Shown here one piece after another: positions 23,854 through 32,411 of a stretch of DNA of 64,000 nt. The notes beneath the pieces were generated by a model, which was not told the DNA's origin, searched no databases, and was given only the letters and a program-made list of their open reading frames with translations. The position numbers were made by a program, and so were the translations under genes. Source of the DNA: Candidatus Iainarchaeum sp. (GTDB lineage: Archaea > Iainarchaeota > Iainarchaeia > Iainarchaeales > GCA-2688035); NCBI GenBank assembly GCA_017610205.1, contig JAFCCL010000007.1, positions 1 to 64,000 on the forward strand, written 5' to 3'. Each line of letters opens with the position of its first letter. The first letter of the stretch is position 1.

Positions 23854-24504
23854 ATGAAGCTAAAAATTTTGGTTGACAACCAAGCAATGTCTAACTTTAG
23901 GGCAGAATGGGGCTTCAGTTGCCTTGTTGAAGCAAAGGAAAATGTTCTGTTTGATACAGGGACAAGCGCTGATGTGCTGGCGTTCAATGCAGAAAAGTTC
24001 GGCATAAAGCCAGAGCAGATTAGCAAAGTTGTTTTGTCGCATGATCATTTTGACCACACTGGCGGCCTTGAATGGGTTTTGCAAAATCCAAAAGTTAAGG
24101 TTTTTGTTTTAGATTCATTTTCTGATGAAACAAAACAGAGTATTGAAAAAAAGGCTGAATTGATTGAAGTAAGCAAGCCTGTTGAAATAAGCAGAAGTGT
24201 TTTTTCTACAGGAAAATTAAGCAATTCAATTGACGAGCAGGGTTTGGTTCTGGAAGTAAAAGAAGGAGTAATAGTTTTGGTTGGCTGTTCCCACCCAGGT
24301 TTGGAAAAAATTTTGAAAAAAGCCAGGAAGTATGGAAGGATTCACGCTGTAATCGGAGGATTCCACGATTTTAACAAGTTTGATGCACTGGAAAAGGTTA
24401 AGATTATTGCTGGAACACACTGTACTGAGCATAAGACAGAAATTCAAAAACTTTTTCCAAAAGCGTTTACAGAATGCTCTGCCGGAACAGAATTTGAATT
24501 TTAA
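23854..24504 (+). CDS. Metallo-beta-lactamase fold hydrolase
   Basis: A 216-residue protein with the dinuclear metal motif SHDHFDHTGG (H63, H65, D67, H68), then GCSHPG and GTHCTEH. It resembles the archaeal enzyme group annotated as dihydropterin-ribofuranosyl-aminobenzene phosphate synthase, but similar proteins are common in NifX/Mrp clusters with unknown substrate. In the same direction as the NifX genes, 41 bases downstream. Confidence 0.82.
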   Translation: MKLKILVDNQAMSNFRAEWGFSCLVEAKENVLFDTGTSADVLAFNAEKFGIKPEQISKVVLSHDHFDHTGGLEWVLQNPKVKVFVLDSFSDETKQSIEKKAELIEVSKPVEISRSVFSTGKLSNSIDEQGLVLEVKEGVIVLVGCSHPGLEKILKKARKYGRIHAVIGGFHDFNKFDALEKVKIIAGTHCTEHKTEIQKLFPKAFTECSAGTEFEF

Positions 24505-24514
24505 GGCGACTTTA

Positions 24515-24601
24515 ATGCGAAAGGAATGCAAGTGGTTTCAGGCTTGCCAGATGAAAAGATTTTGGGGAGATGGAAGGGTTTGCCATTTACGCTTCCATTA
24601 A
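24515..24601 (+). CDS. Tiny Cys-containing protein, doubtful
   Basis: A 28-codon frame right after the MBL gene, with MRKECKWFQACQMKRFWGDG and a later Cys. The spacing C-x5-C followed by MKRF resembles the start of small Cys-rich proteins that I have a pattern memory of, but the frame ends early and its 3' end overlaps the convergent glycosylase gene. It may be a truncated remnant. Confidence 0.3.
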   Translation: MRKECKWFQACQMKRFWGDGRVCHLRFH

Positions 24602-25165
24602 AATGGAAAAGTCTTTTTTGAGGGGTTCAAGCATTCCTGCATTATAGGTTGCCACTGCTGGATGGTACAAGGGAATTATTTCTATTTGGCCTGTAAGGGT
24701 TGATACAGCAAAAGTTTTTCCATGGATTAGACTTATCCCAGCAAGCTTATCCTGCAAACCGAATTTTTTCATGATGAATGATGCAGCAAAGTTTCCAAGG
24801 CAGCAGATTTTTTCTGGCCTTATTGTTTCAATTTGGCTGCCGAGGTAAAGCGAGCAGGCTTTGATTTCACTTGGAAACGGGTTCCTGTTTTGAGGAGGCC
24901 TGCATTTCAAAACATTTGTAATGTAAATATCTTGCCTCTTCAGGTTAATTGAGTTTAAAAGCTGGTCAAATATTGTGCCTGCCTTTCCAACAAATGGCTT
25001 GCCCTGCCTATCCTCATTAAAGCCTGGTGCTTCACCTACAAACAATATTTTGGCATTCAAGCTGCCCTCTCCCAAAACAGGGCTGCCCCTCGTTTTCCAC
25101 AGGTCACAGCGCCTGCAGTTTGCCACTGCCTGTCTCAATCCAGCAATTGCTTCATCTTTTAACAT
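24587..25165 (-). CDS. Uracil-DNA glycosylase, family 4
   Basis: A protein of 192 residues with the four Cys of the [4Fe-4S] cluster (CRRC at 17-20, C88 region in LKCRPPQNR, and ICCLGN) and the active-site motifs GEAPGFNED and PLYHPAVATYN. It removes uracil produced by cytosine deamination, important for AT-rich archaea. On the opposite strand within the island, so it is probably unrelated to it. Confidence 0.92.
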   Translation of the reverse strand: MLKDEAIAGLRQAVANCRRCDLWKTRGSPVLGEGSLNAKILFVGEAPGFNEDRQGKPFVGKAGTIFDQLLNSINLKRQDIYITNVLKCRPPQNRNPFPSEIKACSLYLGSQIETIRPEKICCLGNFAASFIMKKFGLQDKLAGISLIHGKTFAVSTLTGQIEIIPLYHPAVATYNAGMLEPLKKDFSILMEA

Positions 25166-25335
25166 TTTGGTTCAAACCATACTGCACTAAACCCTTTTTC
25201 AGTGCTATTTTTCCACTAGAAAAGTATATGAAAATGTTTACAGAAAACCCCTTAAAAGCTTCTTTCATTACTTTTATTCAATTAAAGAAAAGAGTAAAAA
25301 GGATAACCCCCCTTAAAAAAAGTTTTGATTGAGCG

Positions 25336-26673
25336 ATGGCAATGAAGGTTTGTATTGTTGGAGGTGGCGGGGCAGGCGTAACCGCTGCAAACAAGATTAG
25401 GCAATTGGATCAAAAATCCGAAATCACAATTTTTACAAAAAGAAAGGTGATTGGCTATCCTCCTTGTGAAATGCCCTATGTTTTGGGAAGAGACATTGCT
25501 TCTTTTGAGGAAATTGTTCACTCGAAGAAACAAGATTTTACAAAGAAAAAAATAAAGGTCTTGTTTGAAACAACTGTTGAAAAAATAGATCTGGGCAAAA
25601 AATTCGTTTTGGCAAAGGGAAAAAGACACCACTATGACAAGCTTGTGTTAGCAGTTGGTGCAGAACCCTTTGTTCCGCCTATAAAAGGAACAGATGGAAA
25701 AAACGTTTATTGCTTGGGCACTGATATAAGCCCTGCAAAAAGACTGGACAAAGCAATTTCGCACTTTGACAGTGCTGTTGTGGTTGGTGCTGGTGGAATC
25801 GGGCTAGAGATGGCAATTGCGTTAAAGAAAAGAGGGTATAAAAGAGTTTATCTTGTTGAACTTGCTGATAGAATTCTTCAAAGCAGCCTTGACAAAGACA
25901 TGAGCAAAATAGTTGAAAACTACTTAGAAGAAGCTGGAATACAGTTAATGCTTTCAACTAAAATAAGTGAAATAAGAGACTTGATGGACAAAAAGATTGT
26001 GACATTGAATGGCAGGGAGATTAGCGTCAGCCTTATCCTGTTTGCTGCAGGCAGCAGACCGAGAACCAAGCTGGCAAAAGAAGCAGGTTTGACTGTTGGC
26101 AAAACAGGAGGAATACTGGTAAACAATTACTTGCAAGCAAGCGACCCGAATGTGTTTGTCATTGGAGATTGCATGGAAAGCTGGGAAGCCCTAACAGGAA
26201 AAAAGACATTAAACATGCTTGCAAGCAACGTTGTTAGAAGCGCAAAAATAGCCGCAAAAAACATCGTGGAAAAAGAGCTTACTCCTTTTAATGGGACTAT
26301 TTACTCGTTTGCAATCCAGGTTGGAAAATTTTTGATTGCATGCACAGGCTACAGTGAAAGCTATGCAAAGAAAGTTGGATTGGATGTTATCACAAGCACA
26401 CACGAGGCATTGACCAGGCACCCTGCTTTGGGCGGAAAGCCAGTCTACATTAAATTGATTATGGGCAAGGCCAGCCGCTGTATGGTTGGAGGTCAAATCA
26501 TTTCCCAGGACAACATTGTTGTAGGCTGGGTTGACAAGTTGGTTGTGGCAATAAGTGAAAAAATTCCTTGTAGCAAGCTGTCTTTGATTGAAAACCCTTA
26601 TACGCCGGCCATTGACAACCCTTACAATGCTTTAACCCAGGCAATTGACAAACTGATAGCGGAAAAGGTTTAA
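25336..26673 (+). CDS. FAD/NAD(P)-dependent disulfide reductase (CoA-disulfide reductase / NADH oxidase family)
   Basis: A 445-residue flavoprotein. FAD motif VGGGGAGV (8-15), a single redox Cys44 in PPCEMPYV as in CoA-disulfide reductases and NADH oxidases, NAD motif VVGAGGIGLEMA around 150, and FVIGDC near the second FAD contact. The C-terminal dimerisation domain is complete. It could reduce CoA disulfide, polysulfide or oxygen. With thioredoxins, FTR and a CoA-binding protein in the island, a low-molecular-weight thiol or sulfur role is likely. Confidence 0.88.
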   Translation: MAMKVCIVGGGGAGVTAANKIRQLDQKSEITIFTKRKVIGYPPCEMPYVLGRDIASFEEIVHSKKQDFTKKKIKVLFETTVEKIDLGKKFVLAKGKRHHYDKLVLAVGAEPFVPPIKGTDGKNVYCLGTDISPAKRLDKAISHFDSAVVVGAGGIGLEMAIALKKRGYKRVYLVELADRILQSSLDKDMSKIVENYLEEAGIQLMLSTKISEIRDLMDKKIVTLNGREISVSLILFAAGSRPRTKLAKEAGLTVGKTGGILVNNYLQASDPNVFVIGDCMESWEALTGKKTLNMLASNVVRSAKIAAKNIVEKELTPFNGTIYSFAIQVGKFLIACTGYSESYAKKVGLDVITSTHEALTRHPALGGKPVYIKLIMGKASRCMVGGQIISQDNIVVGWVDKLVVAISEKIPCSKLSLIENPYTPAIDNPYNALTQAIDKLIAEKV

Positions 26674-26727
26674 TCAGAACAAGAAAGGGGAATTTTGCCC
26701 GTGTTTTTTGCTTTATGCCCTTTTTTA

Positions 26728-27606
26728 CTATTTTGTATACTTTAAAACAATGTCCCCTTCTTTGACTCCCAAATCAAAGGCGATTACATTGCATTTGGCT
26801 ATTAGCATAAAAAACACGCCATTGAACTGGCTTAACCCCTCATAATTCCCTTGCCCTTTTGAAATAGTCACATCATGGTTTTTTATCCAACTCCTGACTT
26901 CTGGAGAGTTTCTTACAGGCCCTGTGCCTGGCAGCCCGTTGTCTGTTGCCCTGAATTCAACTAGGGGAATTTTGTCCATGCCAATGTATTTAGCGTCTTC
27001 CATTGTAGCATCATTTATTATGGGCCCGCCTTTTATTACCACAGTAACCATTAGGTTTGCAAGCCCTGCTTTCTTTCGCAATTTTAAGATTGTTTCTATC
27101 AGCAGCTTGTCAAAGGCTATTTCTCCAGCGTTGTCTGTAAAGAATAAAAGGCTTTTTGCATTACTTAGCTTTTCTTTGAATTTTTCATAGTCGTTTATTG
27201 CAAACTCTTTGCCCAAAACCTCTTCAACCGTTTTTTCAACGTTAAATGAACCGCCTGTGGGGCCAAAATCCATAATGTTTCCGGCAATCGAAATTCTTAT
27301 TGCTGCAAGCAGCGGGTCAGGGCTAGTGTCAACCTCGCACTTTATTTTGGGAAGCATTTTCATTGCAAGGTTATTGCAGTCTTTCTTCACTTTTTTGTAC
27401 GGGTCGTCTATTCCAATTTCCTTTCTAATAATTCCATGCACCGCATGTGCCATCTCCGGCGGTGTCAGAGACCAATCCAAATCCAACAGATGGCGCATAA
27501 CCTGCCTTAACAGTTTCTCCTGCAATTTTTCGTCCCTGGTATTCATTCTCAGGGCTTTTAGCAATTGCCTTTGAAAACAGGGAATGCAATCCAGATTAGC
27601 TTTCAT
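26728..27606 (-). CDS. DUF89-family metal-dependent phosphatase
   Basis: A 292-residue protein with CIPC at residues 7-10 and the DUF89 motifs TDNAGEIAFDKLL and SKGQGNYEGL. DUF89 proteins are Mn/Co/Ni-dependent phosphatases thought to remove damaged phosphometabolites. The archaeal branch has the N-terminal CxxC. Convergent with the disulfide reductase gene and divergent from the Mrp gene. Confidence 0.87.
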   Translation of the reverse strand: MKANLDCIPCFQRQLLKALRMNTRDEKLQEKLLRQVMRHLLDLDWSLTPPEMAHAVHGIIRKEIGIDDPYKKVKKDCNNLAMKMLPKIKCEVDTSPDPLLAAIRISIAGNIMDFGPTGGSFNVEKTVEEVLGKEFAINDYEKFKEKLSNAKSLLFFTDNAGEIAFDKLLIETILKLRKKAGLANLMVTVVIKGGPIINDATMEDAKYIGMDKIPLVEFRATDNGLPGTGPVRNSPEVRSWIKNHDVTISKGQGNYEGLSQFNGVFFMLIAKCNVIAFDLGVKEGDIVLKYTK

Positions 27607-27743
27607 TTTAATCTCCTTCTATGTCTTCCATTAGATTTTATACAGTACTTCAAATAAAGCTTTTCTTTCGAAAACCCTAAAAAGTGTTGCAATCATTTAC
27701 TTTTCTATTCACTATTTTCTAGGGAATTTGGCGGTAAGCAACA

Positions 27744-28517
27744 ATGAACAAAATTGAATTAAAAAATGTTGGAAAAAGGATTGCGGTAGTTAGTGGAAAG
27801 GGAGGCACAGGAAAAAGCACTTTTTCCACTTTGCTTGCTTTGAGTTTGGCAGCCAAAGGAGAAAGAGTTGGCTTGCTTGATATTGATGTGCATGGCCCAA
27901 ACATCCCTCTAATGCTTGGGATTGAGGGAAAAAACATGGGTGTTGACAGCAACAAAAGGCTACTGCCTGTTAAGGCCGAGCCAAACCTAAAAGTCGTTTC
28001 CACCAGCTTTATGCTTAAAAAAGACCAAGCACTTATTTGGAGAGGGCCACTAAAATCAAACCTTATAAAACAGGCAGTGGAGCAGACTGACTGGGGCAGC
28101 CTGGATTTTCTCATTGTTGACAATCCCCCAGGAACAGGTGATGAAACAATTACCCTGACCCAATTAATTGATTTGAACGGAGCAATAATTGTGGGAACGC
28201 CGCAAACAGCGTCAGTATACGATGTAAGAAAAGCAGTAAACATGATGAAAACCGTCAATGTCCAGGTTTTAGGATTAGTGGAGAACATGAGTTATTGCAT
28301 TTGCCCGCATTGCAAAGAAAAAATTGACTTGTTTGGAAAAGGCAGAATAAAACAGCTGGCAAAAGAGGAAAAAGTGCCCTTTTTGGGTGAAATTCCCATA
28401 GACATTAAACTAAGGGAAATGGCTGACAAAGGTGGCATCAAGCTAAACAACCTTAACCCGAAAATAAAGAAAACTATCAATGACATAATCAAAAACATAG
28501 GCAACAAAAGCTTTTGA
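27744..28517 (+). CDS. Mrp/NBP35-family Fe-S carrier ATPase
   Basis: A 257-residue P-loop ATPase: deviant Walker A GKGGTGKST (18-26), switch and Walker B (LLDIDVHGPN, IVDNPPGTGDE), and a CxCPHC motif in VENMSYCICPHCKEKIDLFG, which binds a [4Fe-4S] cluster at the dimer interface. It transfers Fe-S clusters to target proteins. In ORP-type clusters an Mrp protein stands beside NifX proteins; the same holds here. Confidence 0.93.
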   Translation: MNKIELKNVGKRIAVVSGKGGTGKSTFSTLLALSLAAKGERVGLLDIDVHGPNIPLMLGIEGKNMGVDSNKRLLPVKAEPNLKVVSTSFMLKKDQALIWRGPLKSNLIKQAVEQTDWGSLDFLIVDNPPGTGDETITLTQLIDLNGAIIVGTPQTASVYDVRKAVNMMKTVNVQVLGLVENMSYCICPHCKEKIDLFGKGRIKQLAKEEKVPFLGEIPIDIKLREMADKGGIKLNNLNPKIKKTINDIIKNIGNKSF

Positions 28518-28558
28518 ATGGAAAAGAGACCAGCCAAGAGTATAAATCAAATAAACAC

Positions 28559-28576
28559 ATAAACAAACGTTTATAT
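28559..28576 (+). promoter_or_regulatory. ArsR operator-like dyad
   Basis: ATAAAC (28559-28564) and GTTTAT (28569-28574) form an inverted repeat around AAAC, overlapping the TATA-like TTTATATGG region before the ArsR gene. The location and the 16-bp size fit an ArsR/SmtB operator, suggesting autoregulation. Confidence 0.45.
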
Positions 28577-28608
28577 GGTTTTTGTTTCATAATTATTATT
28601 AGTTGCAA

Positions 28609-28986
28609 ATGATTAACCCAAAGGACTCACAAACCGCAATGGCTTTCGCAAGAGTATTTGCCACATTGTCAGACCCGAACAGGTTGCTGATACTGAAAAC
28701 GCTTGGAGACAAGGAAAAGTCAGTAAACCAGCTTGCGATTGAATTAAACCTTTCACAGCCACTGGTTTCACACCACTTGGCTGCGCTTAAAGCAAACGGC
28801 CTGGTGAAAGCAAAAAAAGCAGGCAGCTTTGTATTTTACAACACGGCAACAAAAAAAATCGCTGAGTTGGTTAATAGCTTGGAGAACACTTTGGAAGACA
28901 TAGCAAAAAACATGGAATTAACACCTTTTCCCCAGCCACTTTTTCCTTTCAGAAGAAGAGGCAGAAGGGGAAGAGGGTGGATGTAA
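28609..28986 (+). CDS. ArsR-family transcriptional regulator
   Basis: A 125-residue protein from the ATG at 28609. Winged helix region: LSDPNRLLILKTLGDKEKSVNQLA, recognition helix LSQPLVSHHLAALK, wing GSFVFYNT. No Cys is present, so it does not sense metal through the usual Cys sites. The tail ends in an Arg/Gly-rich piece (RRRGRRGRG) like the disordered tails of the next gene. Likely controls the genes from 28.6 kb on. Confidence 0.88.
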   Translation: MINPKDSQTAMAFARVFATLSDPNRLLILKTLGDKEKSVNQLAIELNLSQPLVSHHLAALKANGLVKAKKAGSFVFYNTATKKIAELVNSLENTLEDIAKNMELTPFPQPLFPFRRRGRRGRGWM

Positions 28987-29005
28987 AAAAGGAGGTGAGA
29001 TAAAT

Positions 29006-29416
29006 ATGCCATTTGGAGATAGAACAGGACCAAACGGACTTGGCCCAATGACAGGTAGAGGAGCAGGCTACTGCGCCGGCTATTCAACGCCTGGATATGC
29101 CAACCCTGTTGGGAGCAGAGGCTTCTATGGTAGAGGTGCCGGCTTTGGAAGAGGTGGCGGCAGGGGCTTTGGACGCGGCTTTGGAAGAGACAACAGGCAG
29201 CGCTTTTACGCAACAGGCGTGCCAAGTAGGGTATACGGAACTTATGACCCTTATGCAGTGCCTTACGCAGCGCCTTACAACTCTGCTCAAGCACCAGCAC
29301 AGCCTTCAGAAGCTGAACTGCGCAGACAGGAAAAGGAAGCCCTGGGACAAGAAGCAAGTGCCTTGGAGCAAGAGCTTGCCGAGATAAAGAAAAGACTTGT
29401 CGAATTAGGCAAGTGA
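29006..29416 (+). CDS. DUF5320-family Gly/Arg-rich protein
   Basis: A 136-residue protein with the family start MPFGDRTGPNGLGPMTGRGAG and GYCAGY, a Gly/Arg/Phe-rich middle, a Pro/Ala/Tyr stretch and a C-terminal coiled coil (about 100-135). DUF5320 proteins are found next to NifX and MinD-ferredoxin genes in many anaerobes. Molecular role unknown. AAAAAAGGAGGTGAG is a very strong RBS, so the protein is probably abundant. Confidence 0.85.
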   Translation: MPFGDRTGPNGLGPMTGRGAGYCAGYSTPGYANPVGSRGFYGRGAGFGRGGGRGFGRGFGRDNRQRFYATGVPSRVYGTYDPYAVPYAAPYNSAQAPAQPSEAELRRQEKEALGQEASALEQELAEIKKRLVELGK

Positions 29417-29435
29417 ACGGCAAGAAGCAAGTAGG

Positions 29436-29474
29436 CTGGCAGCCTTTGAAGGCTGTCAGTTTGGATTTTTTTTT
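29436..29474 (+). terminator. Intrinsic terminator after DUF5320 gene
   Basis: CTGGCAGCCT (29436-29445) pairs with AGGCTGTCAG (29450-29459) over ten positions with one G-T, followed within six bases by nine T. This closes the ArsR-DUF5320 transcript. Confidence 0.75.
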
Positions 29475-29635
29475 GCTTACATGAATTCCAAGGCAGAATA
29501 GCCCACAAAGTATTCAAAGATTTAAGTTTAATAGTGGCTTTTAGGCTGTTCTAATTTCACTACTCGCTTGCCATTTAAAAATGGGTGTGGGCACAATAAT
29601 CACTATCAAAACTTGTTTTTGAGTGGTGTTTTTTT

Positions 29636-30043
29636 TTGTCTGACCTTGATGTAGAAAGAATCAAAGCAGAAAAATTAAGGAAAATGCAGGAGCAAATGCA
29701 TCAAAACGAGGTGAAAAAAGTGGAGATTGAAGTAAACGACGAAAATTTTCAAAAAGAAGTAATTGACAAAAGCAGAAATGTTCCGGTTGTGGTTGACTTT
29801 TGGGCAACTTGGTGCGCACCCTGCCTTACTCTTAGTCCGACCCTTGAAAAGCTTGCAAAAAAATTCAATGGAAAGTTTGTGCTGGCAAAAGCAAACGTTG
29901 ACGAAAGCAAGGCCGCAAGCACAAAATATGCCATCTCATGCATTCCTGCAGTGAAAATGTTTAAGAATGGAAAGGTAACAAACGAATTCATCGGAGCTTT
30001 GCCAGAAGCAGCGGTTGAACAGTGGCTTCGCAAAAACATCTGA
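29636..30043 (+). CDS. Thioredoxin with charged N-terminal helix
   Basis: A protein of 135 residues, starting at TTG 29636. A 30-residue charged helix (DVERIKAEKLRKMQEQMHQ) precedes a normal thioredoxin domain with WCAPC (C60, C63) and the cis-Pro in SCIPAVKMF. First gene of the ABC/GTPase block. The helical extension is unusual for thioredoxin and might dock it onto a partner. Start codon inferred from lack of alternatives. Confidence 0.88.
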   Translation: MSDLDVERIKAEKLRKMQEQMHQNEVKKVEIEVNDENFQKEVIDKSRNVPVVVDFWATWCAPCLTLSPTLEKLAKKFNGKFVLAKANVDESKAASTKYAISCIPAVKMFKNGKVTNEFIGALPEAAVEQWLRKNI

Positions 30044-30055
30044 AGGCAGTTAAAA

Positions 30056-30865
30056 ATGAAGATAAAAAAAATAACTATTTTTCCCGGCCGCAGCAAGCAA
30101 GGCGAAAAAGAATCCTTTGAAAAAATCGAGATATTAGCCGGGCAAAAAATAGGAATTGTCGGTCCAACAGGCTCGGGGAAAAGCCAATTGTTATATGACA
30201 TTGAAAAGCTTAGCCGAGGAGAAACAAAGACCCTAAGAAAGATTTTGATAAACGATAACAAAGTGCAGAAAGGCCTTAGAACAGACCCGGCAAGAAAAAT
30301 AATTGGCTATTTAACCCAGCATATGAATTTTATGACAGACACAACAGTCCAAAATTTTTTGGAAACCCATATAATGACAAGAGGCCGGCACAGGTCAGAG
30401 GAAAGCACCAAAGAGCTGGTTGAAAAGATAATAGAGTCCGCAAACACCATAACAGGCGAGGAAATCAACAAGAATACGAATTTACTTATTTTGTCAGGCG
30501 GGCAGTCAAGAGCTTTAATGGTTGCAGACCTTGCATATATCAGTGAGTCCCCAATTATCCTGATAGATGAAATAGAAAACGCTGGCATAAGAATCAGTGA
30601 AGCCCTTGACCTGTTAATCAAAAAGGGAAAAATAATCTTCTTGGTAACACACAACCCGATTCTTGCTTTGGATACTGACAAAAGGATGGTCATGAAAAAC
30701 GGGGCAATAAGCAACATTATTTATACCTCAGTTAAGGAAAGAGGAATTGCAAACTATCTTTCATGGATTGATAACTACATGTTAGATGTTAGAGAAGAGG
30801 TAAGAATGGGGAAAAAAGTGGAAGAACTGCGGCTGATATGTACGCCAATGGGGGTAAAAAGATGA
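30056..30865 (+). CDS. Soluble ABC-type ATPase
   Basis: A 269-residue ABC ATPase without membrane segments: Walker A GPTGSGKS (36-43), Q loop in LTQHMNF, signature LSGGQSRALM, Walker B PIILIDEIE, and switch His in LVTHNP. No permease gene lies nearby. It overlaps by four bases with a P-loop GTPase gene carrying Fe-S type Cys motifs. I infer that the two ATPases work together in cofactor maturation, not in transport. I cannot name a characterised homologue. Confidence 0.82.
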   Translation: MKIKKITIFPGRSKQGEKESFEKIEILAGQKIGIVGPTGSGKSQLLYDIEKLSRGETKTLRKILINDNKVQKGLRTDPARKIIGYLTQHMNFMTDTTVQNFLETHIMTRGRHRSEESTKELVEKIIESANTITGEEINKNTNLLILSGGQSRALMVADLAYISESPIILIDEIENAGIRISEALDLLIKKGKIIFLVTHNPILALDTDKRMVMKNGAISNIIYTSVKERGIANYLSWIDNYMLDVREEVRMGKKVEELRLICTPMGVKR

Positions 30866-31653
30866 AAATAGCAATTTTTGGCGGAACACCAGGAAGCGGA
30901 AAAACAAGTGTAATCAAATTTGTAATGCAGGAACTGAAAGACTTAAGCATTCATTATGCAAAATTTGATGTTGTATCCACAGAAGACCACCTGCTAATAA
31001 AAAACAAGTTTGGGATAAACACTGAAAAGAAAATATCTGGAGAAATATGCCCAGACCATTACGCTGCACTTGAAATCCCAAAAATCGTTGAAAAGCACAA
31101 AAACAAAGATCTAATTATAATAGAAACAGCTGGGCTTTGCCTAAGGTGCTCGCCATATATAAACGAAGGACTTGCAATCAACATCCTGAACATTTTGGCA
31201 GGAAAGCCTTCAAGTTATGGTCCACTGCTAACACACGCTGACCTAGTGGCTACAACCAAGGGCGACCTGATTTCACAGGCAGAAAGGGAAATCTTCAGGT
31301 CGGAAGTTCTGAAAGTTGCCAAAAATGCTTCAATAATTGAAGCAAACGGCCTAACAGGCGAAGGTGCGATTGACATAGCAGAGGCAGTGAAAGAAAGCCC
31401 TGAAATAAAAGGAAAACTTACCTTGAAGCATTCCATGCCAACCGCTGTTTGCGGATACTGCTATGGAAACAAAACAATTGATTCAGAGGAAACATTGAAG
31501 CGTTACTCACTTGGCAAGGAACTGAAAGCAAGGATTCCAAACCTGAACTGCGGAAAATGCGGATTCAAATCATGCAATGAATTCATAAGAGCGGTTTTGG
31601 ATAAAAAAGTGAATGAAGATACGTGCCCTTACTTGAAAGGCAAGAAGGGATAG
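30862..31653 (+). CDS. P-loop GTPase (UreG/HypB/CobW-like) with C-terminal Fe-S domain
   Basis: A 263-residue protein from the ATG at 30862. Walker A GTPGSGKT (8-15), then IIIETAGLCLRC (C93, C96) at the Walker B position, and ADLVATTKGDL as the guanine-specificity-like motif of SIMIBI metallochaperone GTPases. C63 lies in GEICPDH. The end has CGYC (C197, C200) and a Fes-type [4Fe-4S] motif C-x2-C-x4-C-x16-C (C230, C233, C238, C255) as in RnfB and corrinoid Fe-S proteins. Predicted metal or cluster inserter. Coupled to the ABC ATPase gene. Confidence 0.8.
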   Translation: MKIAIFGGTPGSGKTSVIKFVMQELKDLSIHYAKFDVVSTEDHLLIKNKFGINTEKKISGEICPDHYAALEIPKIVEKHKNKDLIIIETAGLCLRCSPYINEGLAINILNILAGKPSSYGPLLTHADLVATTKGDLISQAEREIFRSEVLKVAKNASIIEANGLTGEGAIDIAEAVKESPEIKGKLTLKHSMPTAVCGYCYGNKTIDSEETLKRYSLGKELKARIPNLNCGKCGFKSCNEFIRAVLDKKVNEDTCPYLKGKKG

Positions 31654-31655
31654 AA

Positions 31656-32000
31656 ATGAAAAAAGGGCTTAAAAAAGAACTTGATAATGCAATAGACACA
31701 TCGGGTACTGAATTAAAATGGGTTCCAGACCCAAAGGGATATTTTACAATAAAACCCATTTTCTCACAAAAAAAAGTTTTTGTAAGACATTATAACTCAA
31801 AAGATGTTTTAGAACAAACCTTTGCAGGAACAATCACACCAGAAATAGTTCAGGCAATTATCCAAAGAAAACTAATCTCAAGATTAGACCATGCTGCCTA
31901 TCTTGGAAAGGAAACAGAAAAAGCAATAATCGCATTAAAAAACAAACTAGAGTATGTTCAAGGCAACAAATTGCACTTAGAAAGTAAAATAAGGGATTAA
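31656..32000 (+). CDS. DUF4346-like small protein
   Basis: A 114-residue protein two bases after the GTPase stop (ATG 31656, AAGGGA upstream). It reads DPKGYFTIKPI, VRHYNSKDVLEQTFAG, LDHAAYLGKETEKAIIAL, LEYVQG. This pattern resembles DUF4346, a small domain seen in methanopterin-related and other archaeal proteins. No catalytic motif is obvious. As part of the block it may be the target or scaffold of the GTPase (inference). Confidence 0.6.
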   Translation: MKKGLKKELDNAIDTSGTELKWVPDPKGYFTIKPIFSQKKVFVRHYNSKDVLEQTFAGTITPEIVQAIIQRKLISRLDHAAYLGKETEKAIIALKNKLEYVQGNKLHLESKIRD

Positions 32001-32057
32001 TTGAAACGTTTCAAACCTGAAAATTTTATGGACTGGAGATAAATTGGAGTTGGTAAA

Positions 32058-32411
32058 ATGCCATGGGTAGACAAAGAAAAATGCACAGGCTGCACTATTT
32101 GTGTGAAAAACTGCCCGGTAGAAGCTATTAGTATGGAAAATGGAAACGCCGAAATAGATATGGATAAATGCATAAGATGCGGCAAATGCCATGAAGTATG
32201 TCCTCAAGAAGCAGTCAGGCATGACAGCGAGAAAATTCCACAAGAAATTGAAGAAAATATTGAATGGGCAAAAAGACTAATGAAACACTACAAAACAAAA
32301 AAAGAAAAGAAGGAATTTCTGAAAAGAATGGTTAAACATTTTAACAAAGAAAAAAAGGTTGCGGAAGAAAGCCTTAACAAGATTAAAGAAATCGAGGCTG
32401 ACAAAAAATGA
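32058..32411 (+). CDS. 2[4Fe-4S] ferredoxin with helical tail
   Basis: A 117-residue protein. Residues 1-55 are a bacterial-type ferredoxin with CTGCTICVKNCP and CIRCGKCHEVCP. The remaining 60 residues are a long, charged, probably coiled-coil helix. It likely delivers electrons inside the complex encoded by this block. It overlaps the methyltransferase gene by four bases. Confidence 0.88.
   Translation: MPWVDKEKCTGCTICVKNCPVEAISMENGNAEIDMDKCIRCGKCHEVCPQEAVRHDSEKIPQEIEENIEWAKRLMKHYKTKKEKKEFLKRMVKHFNKEKKVAEESLNKIKEIEADKK

Noticed and set aside
30056-30865. ATPase of an ABC importer for nickel or cobalt
   Set aside because: No permease or binding protein lies near, and the gene is coupled to a cytoplasmic GTPase.
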